From JAGMXM01 sp964458325 (GTDB lineage: Bacteria > Verrucomicrobiota > Verrucomicrobiia > Limisphaerales > UBA1319), in assembly GCA_964458325.1 (NCBI GenBank), contig CAYWIM010000092.1, positions 1 to 17,872 of the forward strand: a stretch of 17,872 nt of DNA, given 5' to 3'. Position 1 is the stretch's first letter, and every line of letters begins with the position of its first letter. The notes below the pieces were generated by a model. The model saw only the letters and a program-made list of their open reading frames with translations, had not been told where the DNA came from and ran no database searches. Position numbers and translations under genes: made by a program. This document shows positions 1 through 6,913 of this stretch, one piece after another.

Positions 1-177
1 CCTATTTACAAAAGGATTGATTTGACCGCGTCGAGACCCCTTTATATGCGCATGCTTCAGGCAGTTCCATCGGAGCCATGAACACCGGCCGGATCAGCTC
101 GTTCAGGTTGCGTTTTCAGGGCTGCGCGAATCGGGTCGTCGATGGCGGCTGGACAGCCTGTTGATCCGGAGAGAATG

Positions 178-1368
178 ATGAACCTCGAAACTGCCCTGAG
201 CGCCGCACTCCCGAAAACCTCGGGCCTCCGCCACCGGCTGCACGCCATCCCCGAGCTCTCCGACCAGGAACACCAGACGGCTGCCTTGATCCGGGAGGAG
301 CTCGATCGGATGGGCCTTGGCTTTACCCAAGGCGTGCCCGAGGCGCCAACGGCCACCATCGCTATCGTCGGCGATCCCGCCAGACCCTGCATCGCGTTCC
401 GGGCCGATATCGATGCCCTGCCCATCGAGGAGAAGACCGGGCTGGAATATGCCAGCCGGCATCCCGGCCGGATGCATGCTTGCGGCCATGACGGGCACAC
501 GGCCATTCTGCTCGGCTGCGCATCGATCCTGAAGGGCTGGGCCGATGATCTGCCCGTCTGCGTGAAGCTGATCTGGCAGCCGGCGGAGGAAGAAGGCGGG
601 GGGGCATTGCGCCTGGTGAAAGCCGGCGTCCTCGATGGCCGGCTAGGCCCGCCCGTGGATGCTATCTTCGGCCTGCACGGCTGGCCTGCGCTGCCTCTGG
701 GCGCCGTCAGCACCCGGCCCGGCCCGCTGATGGCGAGCACCGACCGCTTCGCCGCGACGTTCATCGGCCGTCGCTGCCATGGTGCTTTCCCGCACCTCGG
801 CCGCGATCCCATCGTCGCCGCGTGCGAGGCGGTCGTGAACCTGCAGCAGTGCGTCAGCCGCGATCTGGATCCCACCGAACCGGGTCTGGTCACGGTGGGC
901 GTCGTCCAGGGCGGCGTTGCGGTGAACATCATTCCGGAAACCGCATGCATCCGCGGCACCGTGCGCAGCCTGACCCACTCCACCCGCCGCCTGCTCCGCG
1001 AATCCATCCAGCGGCGCTGTGCCGGCATCGCCGTTGCTCAGGGATGCCGCCTCGAGTTCGATTGGACAGAAGGCTATCCTCCCTTGATCAACGATCCTGC
1101 AATCGCGGGCTACGTGGCCGCGACGGCGCGTGCGGCGCTCGGCGCCGATCGGTTCATCCCCGCCGACCGGCCGTCCATGGGAGGCGAGGATTTCGCCTTC
1201 TATCTCGCGAGCACAGCCGGATGCTTCTTCCAGCTTGGGATATGCGCGTCTGGCCAGGAGGCTTCCCGTTCGCTGCACACCGAGGATTTCGACTTTCCAG
1301 ATGCGGCGCTGGGGGTGGGAATGCGAATTTTTCTGTCGCTGGCGCTGAACTATCCGCGGCGGCCATGA
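178..1368 (+). CDS. M20 family metal-dependent amidohydrolase (N-acyl-amino-acid / hippurate hydrolase type)
   Basis: Predicted cytoplasmic zinc peptidase-family enzyme that hydrolyses the amide bond of N-acylated amino acids or similar conjugates. It is 396 residues from the chosen start, the usual length for the M20D amidohydrolase group. Visible ligand motifs are MHACGHDGH (Cys102, His104), PAEEEGG (Glu137/138), FGLHGWP (His167) and a C-terminal LHTEDF (His367), with MGGEDFAF near residue 334. The dimerisation (lid) domain lies at about residues 180-290, between the two halves of the catalytic domain. An in-frame ATG at 142 would add 12 residues, but GGAGAG at 168-173 best serves the ATG at 178. 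There is no signal peptide. A possible promoter (TTGACC at 22-27, TATATG at 43-48) has a short 15-base spacer and is weak. The next gene follows after 42 bases, so they probably form an operon. The family is sure; the substrate is not determined. Confidence 0.94.
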   Translation: MNLETALSAALPKTSGLRHRLHAIPELSDQEHQTAALIREELDRMGLGFTQGVPEAPTATIAIVGDPARPCIAFRADIDALPIEEKTGLEYASRHPGRMHACGHDGHTAILLGCASILKGWADDLPVCVKLIWQPAEEEGGGALRLVKAGVLDGRLGPPVDAIFGLHGWPALPLGAVSTRPGPLMASTDRFAATFIGRRCHGAFPHLGRDPIVAACEAVVNLQQCVSRDLDPTEPGLVTVGVVQGGVAVNIIPETACIRGTVRSLTHSTRRLLRESIQRRCAGIAVAQGCRLEFDWTEGYPPLINDPAIAGYVAATARAALGADRFIPADRPSMGGEDFAFYLASTAGCFFQLGICASGQEASRSLHTEDFDFPDAALGVGMRIFLSLALNYPRRP

Positions 1369-1410
1369 GCCAAACGACAATCGATGTAATGAGTGTGAAC
1401 GGAAACAGCT

Positions 1411-2505
1411 ATGCATGAGCCCGCTGCAGACAGCTTGATTGGGCAGCCAGTCGACGCCCTGCCCACTCCCGCCCTGGTTGTCGAGTCGGAGGCGCTCGAA
1501 CACAACCTGGCGCTGCTCGCCACCTACTTCGCCTCCCGCCCAGCCAAGCTCCGCCCACACTTCAAATCCCACAAATGCGTCACCCTGGCCCGACACCAGC
1601 TCGATGCCGGCAGCGCCGTCGGGATCACCTGCGCCAAGCTGGCCGAAGCCGAGGCCCTGGTGGCGGGCGGGATCCGCGACGTGCTGATTGCCAACCAGGT
1701 GGTCGGGCCTGCCAAGGCCCATCGGCTGGCAGCCCTCAACCGCTCGGCTGCCGTGAGATCGGCGGTGGATTCGCCCCTCAACTTGGCCGAGTTAGGCGCC
1801 GCAGCCATCGCCGCCGGCGTGACGATCGGCGTGCTGGTCGAGATCGATGTCGGGATGCACCGCTGCGGTGTCCTCCCCGGAGAACCCGTCCTGGCGCTGG
1901 CTTCCAGGATCCGTGAGACGCCCGGCGTCCGCTTCGACGGGCTCCAGGCCTATGAGGGACACCTCGTGACCCATCCCGATCCTCAGGAGCGGCGATCCAA
2001 GGTCGCCCAAGCGATGGAGCCCGTCCAGACCACTGTCCGTCTCCTCGAGAATGCCGGATTCTCTTGTGACATCGTGTCCGGCGGCGGGACCGGCACCTAC
2101 GACATCACGGGGAACCTGGAGACCTTTACCGAAATCCAGGCCGGCAGCTACGCGCTCATGGACTGCTTCTACAAGAAGGCCTCCCCGATGTTCCGAAACG
2201 CGTTGTTCATCCTGGCCACCGTCATCTCCGCGCGCAGACACTTCGCCGTGGCTGACGTCGGGCTCAAAGGCATGGGCAACGAATTCGGCCTGCCCGTGAT
2301 CGCCGGCGCGCCTCACGCGAAACCGCGGTACATCGCCGAGGAACACCTGCCGATCGACGACCTCTCGGCCTCCGTCGGCCAAAAGATCCGGATTATTCCC
2401 TCGCACGGCTGCACAACCTGCAACCTCCACCGCGCGATGTGGGTCGCCCATCGGGACATCCTCGTCGACTTCTGGCCCATCGAGGGAAGCGGCGCGCTCG
2501 AGTAA
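1411..2505 (+). CDS. PLP-dependent D-threonine aldolase / DSD1-like D-serine dehydratase family enzyme
   Basis: Fold-type III (alanine-racemase-like) PLP enzyme of 364 residues, close to the usual length for D-threonine aldolases and metal-dependent D-serine dehydratases. The N-terminal barrel carries RPHFKSHK, where Lys52 is the expected Schiff-base lysine of the family motif RPHxK[ST]HK. EIDVGMHRCGV and the glycine-rich SGGGTGTYD (phosphate-binding region) follow. The C-terminal domain has PSHGCTTCNLH, with His332 and Cys334 spaced like the metal ligands of this family. It would cleave or deaminate a beta-hydroxy D-amino acid, but the motifs visible here do not separate aldolase from dehydratase. 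It begins 42 bases after the amidohydrolase stop with only a weak GGAA ahead of the ATG, suggesting read-through transcription. Pairing with an amidohydrolase suggests release of an amino acid followed by its breakdown (inference). Confidence 0.9.
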   Translation: MHEPAADSLIGQPVDALPTPALVVESEALEHNLALLATYFASRPAKLRPHFKSHKCVTLARHQLDAGSAVGITCAKLAEAEALVAGGIRDVLIANQVVGPAKAHRLAALNRSAAVRSAVDSPLNLAELGAAAIAAGVTIGVLVEIDVGMHRCGVLPGEPVLALASRIRETPGVRFDGLQAYEGHLVTHPDPQERRSKVAQAMEPVQTTVRLLENAGFSCDIVSGGGTGTYDITGNLETFTEIQAGSYALMDCFYKKASPMFRNALFILATVISARRHFAVADVGLKGMGNEFGLPVIAGAPHAKPRYIAEEHLPIDDLSASVGQKIRIIPSHGCTTCNLHRAMWVAHRDILVDFWPIEGSGALE

Positions 2506-2570
2506 GGAGCCGGTTCCGGCCCCGCATCGCGCCAGACCAACGCCACCCGGGTGAGAAAGCACAATGGATG

Positions 2571-2607
2571 GGCTGATCCCGGATCTCGAGGGGGGGATCA
2601 ATCAGCC
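2571..2607. terminator. Possible bidirectional terminator between convergent genes
   Basis: The bases at 2571-2577 (GGCTGAT) are the exact reverse complement of 2601-2607 (ATCAGCC). An overlapping inner pair, TGATCCC at 2574-2580 and GGGATCA at 2594-2600, can form instead. The structure sits between the stop of the PLP enzyme (2505) and overlaps the stop codon of the convergent beta-helix gene (2598-2600). No T-tract follows on either strand, so an intrinsic terminator is only a possibility. Confidence 0.3.
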
Positions 2608-5600
2608 TGGTCGATCGCGCCCGCCGCCCGCCTCCCGCCAGCCGGCTTGCATCCCCCGAAGTCCCGCAGAAATGGGCCGTCGAACTCCCAGGCGTAAAGC
2701 TCCTCGATCGTCGTGTCCGCATCGGCCAGCGTTCCTTGAGCCAAGCGCAGGAAATCGATCGCGCCATCCATGCAATGACCTCCGGGTGTGCCTCCGACGT
2801 GGAAATCGCCCGTGTTGGCCAGGGAAACGGATCCATCGACACCTGGAGCCGCCGCGTCCTGCCGTCCATCCAGGTAGATCGTCAGCGTGACGGATTGGCG
2901 GTCTGCCTCGGCGATCGCGTGATGCCATTGGCCGTCATTGACACCGCGCCCGCTCTCCACTGATGCGGATGCGCCCGGGCTGCTGACCCGGAAAGCCAGA
3001 CGGCCCTCGGGGCTGATGGCCAGTCGATAGCCGCTGCCGGCCATCTTCTCGACCAGCACCCCACCGGTGTGCCCGGGAGCGGTCCGGAAGAAAACCTCGA
3101 CGAGGAAATTCGACGTGTAGATTTGCGGATTCTTCAGCGCCTCTCCTTCGACGGTGTGTGGCTCGGGCCGGGCCCCTTCGTGGCGGCTCTTCTTCAGATC
3201 CTGAAAAGAAAAAGGCTTCATCATCTCCGCGTGCGCGATGTAGGCGTACTGTCCCCTCGCCGCCGTGAAGCGCAGCGCGCCGGGGATCCAGTCCTCCAAC
3301 GGTCCCTGGACGTAATCCGCGGCGCCGGCGTTCACAGCCCGCAGCGGGTAGGTCGGGCGCGTGAAATACGTATCTCGCGAGACGTGATAATCGGTCATGT
3401 ACCAATGCTCGTCCATCACGCGCGCAGGATCGTCGCTCGATGGATAGAAATGCCACTCGCCGACGACTCCGGACAGCGCCCAGGGGACGAACACTTTAGC
3501 GCCTTGGCCCATCGCCGCCGAGCCTCGCGTCGGGCGGAAATCGCCCCGAGCCGGGTCGCGCAGCGGGGGGGGCTGGCTGACGATGCCCAGCTCGCTGGCC
3601 AGGCTTCCGCTCTTGCGCAGGACCGACCGGAAATCGTCGAAGGTCATCAGCCAGCGCCCGGAAGGCTCGAGCACGCCCATCTCCTTGAAATCGTGGAACA
3701 CGTTCCGGGCATAGGCGTTGGATTCCAGGGCGAACCGCGACTGGGGCGCCGCCGCGTCGGCGGCGTTGGATTCGGCCGCGGTTCGGGCCGGATCGGCGTG
3801 CCGGAAAACGTGCTGGCCGATGCTGTGCCAGACGTTGGCGAGGTATTTGTTCCGGCCCGCCTCGGGCGACTGGCGGCGCGAGCCGGCGTGGTAGTTGAAC
3901 ACGGTGTTGTGGAAGAAGGTGTTCTGGTAGCTGATGATTTCCTGAAACGCGGAGCAATTGACGGTGGGGCTGGCTGTGTCCTTGGACTTGCCCCACGCGA
4001 TGTTGTTGAAGTGATAGTTCTTGAAGGCCCCATCCAGGTAGTAGGCGTGCCCGAATCCCGCGTCGGCGCCGGTGTAGCGGTTCCAGTTCCGATAGCCGAG
4101 GGCGTTATAGGAGAGGTTGTCGAATACGTAGGCCGGCCCGCCCTGCCAGGTCTCGATCCCGCCGAAATCGTTGCAGTTGAGCATCGATTCCCAGACCTTG
4201 TTGTGGTGGATCAGAATGCGCGCGAACGGCACGTCGCCCCACGCGCCATTGGGCTTGGCGCCATGCACGTCGATCCCTTGCGCGTAGCTCCGCTCGATCA
4301 CGTTGCCCGCGATCTCGACCGTGCGCGCCCCGGCCACCTCGATGCCCGTGCCGGACCCGTAGCGCGCGGGGCGCCGGCCGGTCTCGATCGAGTGGTTGCG
4401 GTAGATCCGGACGTCTCCCAGCCGGCCCCGCAGGTCCGCATACCCCCAGGCCGATCCGTCCGCCACCGACAGGATGCCGTCGTCGGTGAATCGGAAATCG
4501 TTGTCCTCGATCCGCACATCATCCACCCGCTGGCCGACGGCGAGCGAGCGGATCCGGATCGGGAAATAGACGTGCTCGAATTGGCAGTGGGCAATCCGGA
4601 TGTCCCGTCCCTCGCCCCACACGCGCACGCAGCCCGGATGCATCTCGGGGCGGAATCCCCACGGCCGCGTCCGGAAATCCCAGGGGGCGTCCGTGATCGA
4701 CCACGCCGGCGTCGTGAATCGAAAGGTCAGGCCTGTGATGTGCAGGTGCTCGACCTTCTGCCCGTCGACGAGGTTGGACCACCGCGCCGCCTCGATCCCC
4801 GCGCGGTTGGGATCGGCGCCGGCCGGCGGGCGCAGGTAAAGCCGGCCGCCCGCGCCTTTCTTGTCGAACCAGTATTCGCCCAGATCATCGTCGAGGTAAT
4901 GCGGTTTGTCCTCGAGGTAATAGCGCATGTTGCGCATGATGACCCCGCCGGTCCCGCCGCCTGTCCAGCCGGCGAATCCCAGCCCGTGCCTCTCGAGATC
5001 CACCACCTCGACCTCGGTCGGGTAGGGCGCGCTCATGACCCAGCCGAACTCCGGCCAGATCAGCGCTCCCAAGAAATAATCTGCCGGCTTGTCCTTGATG
5101 TGCCGGGTGTCGATCCCGAGGTGGACGACCTGGCCACTCGTGTTGGTGATGGTGTTGCCGAACGGTTTGCGGGGGTTATCCCAAACCCACCACTCGCTCT
5201 TGACGTCGTCGGGATTGGAGACGCGCCAGTTGGGTGTGCGCGCCAGGGGGATGCGCGCGATCTGGCCATCGGCGTCCACGCTCCAGACCGCGCGCGGCGC
5301 AAAGGGCAGGTCGGCCCGCCAGACCTTCTCCGGGTCGGGGATGTCCTTGCGATCGGCCCCCTTCACCCAGGTCGTCACGCGCTCCGATCCGCACAGGATG
5401 GCTTCGCCGCTGCCCCAGGCCGGATCGATCGTGAGCCGGATCGGCTCGCCAAGCCTTCCTGCATCCTGGACCAGCAGCCGCCCGCGATAGACAACACCGC
5501 GCTTGAAAACGTAGGTGCGGACGCCCGATTCCGCCCCTGCCTTCCCCGTCGCATTCGGATCCCATGGATGGTGTTTCCATGGCATTGCGGGAGTGTCGCC

Positions 5601-5816
5601 CGCGCTGGCGTCGTCCCCGGTTTCGAAGTCGATGTAGCGCACGGAGGTCCCCTTCTCGAAGACGAAGGGCCGCGGCGTCCACGTCAAGTCGCCCCGGGGA
5701 TCCACTTGCGCATGGGTTTCCTGCCAGGACCAGAGGGCGTGCTCGGGACCCGCCGCGCCAAGGTGCGGCGCGGCGGCCACCGTCAGCGCCAGCAGGAGCC
5801 AGCGGCTGGAGTTCAT
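2598..5816 (-). CDS. Secreted right-handed parallel beta-helix protein with C-terminal LamG domain
   Basis: Predicted extracellular or periplasmic protein of 1072 residues. The chosen ATG at 5816 gives MNSSRWLLLALTVAAA...GAAG, a clear Sec signal peptide with cleavage near residue 22; the in-frame ATG at 5861 would put 15 extra residues before it. Neither start has a good Shine-Dalgarno. The N-terminal about 350 residues match the leading part of large beta-helix proteins (VRYIDFETGDD, NAT..., WWVWDNP). Residues about 355-650 show beta-helix rungs with recurring I/V-x-I and N/D turns (IRIAHCQFEHV, VRIEDNDFRF, ILIHHNKVWE). Residues about 900-1058 are a LamG/concanavalin-like domain (GYRLAISPEGRLAF, GQWHHAIAEADR, LTIYLDGR, GAIDFLRL). 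Beta-helix proteins of this type are often polysaccharide lyases or glycosidases, or binders; no catalytic residues can be assigned here. It stands alone on its strand, convergent with the PLP enzyme. Confidence 0.92.
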   Translation of the reverse strand: MNSSRWLLLALTVAAAPHLGAAGPEHALWSWQETHAQVDPRGDLTWTPRPFVFEKGTSVRYIDFETGDDASAGDTPAMPWKHHPWDPNATGKAGAESGVRTYVFKRGVVYRGRLLVQDAGRLGEPIRLTIDPAWGSGEAILCGSERVTTWVKGADRKDIPDPEKVWRADLPFAPRAVWSVDADGQIARIPLARTPNWRVSNPDDVKSEWWVWDNPRKPFGNTITNTSGQVVHLGIDTRHIKDKPADYFLGALIWPEFGWVMSAPYPTEVEVVDLERHGLGFAGWTGGGTGGVIMRNMRYYLEDKPHYLDDDLGEYWFDKKGAGGRLYLRPPAGADPNRAGIEAARWSNLVDGQKVEHLHITGLTFRFTTPAWSITDAPWDFRTRPWGFRPEMHPGCVRVWGEGRDIRIAHCQFEHVYFPIRIRSLAVGQRVDDVRIEDNDFRFTDDGILSVADGSAWGYADLRGRLGDVRIYRNHSIETGRRPARYGSGTGIEVAGARTVEIAGNVIERSYAQGIDVHGAKPNGAWGDVPFARILIHHNKVWESMLNCNDFGGIETWQGGPAYVFDNLSYNALGYRNWNRYTGADAGFGHAYYLDGAFKNYHFNNIAWGKSKDTASPTVNCSAFQEIISYQNTFFHNTVFNYHAGSRRQSPEAGRNKYLANVWHSIGQHVFRHADPARTAAESNAADAAAPQSRFALESNAYARNVFHDFKEMGVLEPSGRWLMTFDDFRSVLRKSGSLASELGIVSQPPPLRDPARGDFRPTRGSAAMGQGAKVFVPWALSGVVGEWHFYPSSDDPARVMDEHWYMTDYHVSRDTYFTRPTYPLRAVNAGAADYVQGPLEDWIPGALRFTAARGQYAYIAHAEMMKPFSFQDLKKSRHEGARPEPHTVEGEALKNPQIYTSNFLVEVFFRTAPGHTGGVLVEKMAGSGYRLAISPEGRLAFRVSSPGASASVESGRGVNDGQWHHAIAEADRQSVTLTIYLDGRQDAAAPGVDGSVSLANTGDFHVGGTPGGHCMDGAIDFLRLAQGTLADADTTIEELYAWEFDGPFLRDFGGCKPAGGRRAAGAIDQAD

Positions 5817-5970
5817 CGTTTGGTAAAAGGAGCTGCGGTCCGAATGCGTCAGCGATGACATATGCCAGCGAGATTAGGCCTCGGGATGGGCGGGTCAAGC
5901 ACGCGCCGAACCGGCCTTTCGGCATGGGATGCACGGGAACGGGCGGGAACGACTGGCAGGAAATCGCTTT

Positions 5971-6107
5971 TCAGAGGAGCTCGGCATATTTCGTCCTGGC
6001 GCAAGCCTCACTCAGCGTCTCGACGAAACGCTGGCGATCCATGTCATCCATGAAGATGGGTTCGCGCCGGTCGCCGGGAGACGGAAGTCGCGGCGGAGTC
6101 CGGCCAT
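5971..6107 (-). pseudogene. Truncated REP-associated tyrosine transposase (RAYT, Y1_Tnp family) remnant
   Basis: The minus-strand reading from 6075 down to 5992 gives GDRREPIFMDDMDRQRFVET followed by LSEACART, which closely matches the N-terminal segment of RAYT proteins (typically SRGDRREPIF.DD.DR..FL..L...C.R). The stretch before it, starting at an ATG at 6107 (MAGLRRDFRLP), resembles the family N-terminus (MARPLR.EFPG) but is in another frame and lacks about a dozen residues. After ACART the similarity stops and a stop codon follows at 5971. The HNHYHL-type HUH motif and the catalytic tyrosine are absent, so the gene is dead. The rest of the gap between the beta-helix gene and the antitoxin (5817-5970 and 6108-6144) shows nothing recognisable. 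Confidence 0.65.
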
Positions 6108-6144
6108 CACTTGGCGCGATTGCCTTGCTTGGATTTCGCCGGAC

Positions 6145-6180
6145 TTGCAAGCACGCCACCATCACGCCATACTTTTGCCG
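6145..6180 (+). promoter_or_regulatory. Predicted promoter and operator of the AbrB-type antitoxin, possibly giving a leaderless transcript
   Basis: TTGCAA at 6145-6150 and CATACT at 6168-6173 are separated by 17 bases, each matching the sigma-70 consensus at 4 of 6 positions. The expected transcription start falls at or next to the GTG at 6180. Inside the spacer the 7-mer CACGCCA occurs twice (6152-6158 and 6163-6169) with an 11-base period, about one helix turn, which is a plausible binding site for the autoregulating antitoxin. Confidence 0.4.
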
Positions 6181-6428
6181 TGACAACAATCGTGCAACTC
6201 GATGGTTCCAATCGAATCGTGCTGCCTCTTGAGTTGCGGCGGGCGGCGGGGGTTCCTCGCGGACAAAAGCTCAAAGCCTCTGCCACGCCAGGGAGAATCG
6301 TGTTGGAAATGGAACCAGCCACGCAGGGTAAAGTCGTCAAACGCGGCAAATTAAAGCTCTGGACCGGTGCGGTGCCCCCGACCCCGCTGGCGGAGGCCGT
6401 CGAAGCCGCGCGCCATTACGAGCGATGA
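6180..6428 (+). CDS. AbrB/MazE-type (VapB-like) antitoxin
   Basis: Small DNA-binding antitoxin of 82 residues. The N-terminal half is a SpoVT-AbrB swapped-hairpin domain (TTIVQLDGSNRIVLPLELR, then RAAGV, RGQKL, GRIVLE). The C-terminal half (LKLWTGAVPPTPLAEAV...) would be the toxin-wrapping tail. The GTG at 6180 was chosen because the domain starts there; the upstream in-frame ATG at 6111 would add 23 residues unlike the family and would overlap the putative promoter. The stop overlaps the toxin start as ATGA (6425-6428), typical translational coupling in toxin-antitoxin pairs. The family normally binds its own promoter and neutralises a PIN-domain RNase. Here the partner toxin is truncated, so the antitoxin is effectively solitary and may persist as a regulator or be decaying. 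Confidence 0.8.
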   Translation: MTTIVQLDGSNRIVLPLELRRAAGVPRGQKLKASATPGRIVLEMEPATQGKVVKRGKLKLWTGAVPPTPLAEAVEAARHYER

Positions 6429-6635
6429 CCTTCCTGGACACGGGGATTCTGGTGGGAGCCGTGCTGGAGCAGCATCCGGAACATGCCGCCTACCTCGAGG
6501 CGCTGGAGGAATCCGGGTCCCCCTTCACGGACGCTCACGCGCTGGCCGAAACGTTCGCCACGCTTACCGGCTTCTACAAAGTGCCGGTTGCTGCCGCCGC
6601 CGAGTTGACACTCGGCCTGCAATCAAGTCTCACCG

Positions 6636-6719
6636 TCAGGATTGGGAGGAGATGTTGGAGACATCGTAGTCGGTCTTCTCGAATTCGTCGAAGAGGACCA
6701 CCGGAGGACCAGACCGAAC
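6636..6719 (-). pseudogene. ClpB-like AAA+ ATPase fragment (Walker B region)
   Basis: The minus-strand translation contains VVLFDEFEK, then DYDVSNISSQ, then a TGA at 6636-6638. This aligns without gaps to the ClpB (Hsp100) second-ATPase Walker B stretch VVLFDEIEKAHPDVFNILLQ, with 14 of 20 positions identical, including the DE of Walker B. The residues before it (VRSGPP) resemble the VRRRPYS that precedes the motif in ClpB. It is only about 28 codons, lies antisense inside the PIN/M50 open frame, and exactly fills the stretch where that frame looks meaningless. It is a gene scrap, not a functional gene. Confidence 0.5.
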
Positions 6720-6741
6720 CCGAACCCGAGTTCGAGGACCA

Positions 6742-6880
6742 TCTTTTCCCGTGCGTGGTGTTCCACGAGTACGGGCACGCGCTGGCCGCCCGCCGCGACG
6801 GCCTCCAGACCCGCGACATCACTCTGTATCCGATCGGCGGGGTGGCCCGGCTGGAGCGGATGCCGGACAAGCCGATGCCG
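6742..6880 (+). pseudogene. M50 site-2 protease fragment
   Basis: About 45 codons matching the cytoplasmic-side zinc motif of intramembrane metalloproteases: HEYGHALAARRDG (His114, Glu115 and His118 of the fused frame), followed by TRDITLYPIGGVARLERMPD, a segment typical of bacterial site-2 proteases. The preceding and following membrane helices and the downstream NPDG-type motif are absent. It ends just before the stop codon of the giant minus-strand gene, so the rest was probably lost by deletion. Confidence 0.65.
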
Positions 6881-6913
6881 GGGATGATCGCAGGGCGCAT
6901 GCCCGGTTGATCG

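Larger units (their letters stand above)
6425..6910 (+). pseudogene. Truncated PIN-domain (VapC-like) toxin fused in frame to a site-2 protease fragment
   Basis: An open frame of 161 codons, but only its ends resemble proteins. Residues 1 to about 72 are the first half of a PIN-domain RNase: MTFLDTGILVGAVL with Asp5, and ALAETFATLTGFY with Glu42. The second half, which should supply the remaining acidic residues, is missing. Residues about 73-100 are arginine-rich nonsense (the reverse strand of another gene fragment). From about residue 107 the frame matches the metalloprotease M50 family: VVFHEYGHALAARR with the HExxH zinc motif at residues 114-118, then TRDITLYPIGGVARLERM. It stops soon after, without the transmembrane helices. 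As a toxin it should be inactive. It may be expressed as a chimera because the frame is open and coupled to the antitoxin by an ATGA overlap, but I read it as two fragments joined by deletion. Confidence 0.7.

Noticed and set aside
78..164. Possible 28-codon leader peptide upstream of the amidohydrolase (ATG at 78)
   Set aside because: No amino-acid run, attenuator hairpins or similarity support a leader peptide. The GGAG before it may be chance.
57..1028. Minus-strand open frame of 323 codons over the amidohydrolase
   Set aside because: Arginine- and serine-rich shadow of the M20 gene, whose metal-ligand motifs fix the plus-strand reading.
3069..5858. Plus-strand open frame of 929 codons opposite the beta-helix gene
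   Set aside because: It is a shadow in GC-rich DNA. The translation has no signal peptide or recognisable domain, whereas the minus strand has a signal peptide, beta-helix rungs and LamG.
5929..6183. Plus-strand open frame of 84 codons ahead of the antitoxin
   Set aside because: It is antisense to the RAYT remnant and resembles no protein; the minus-strand RAYT match explains the region.
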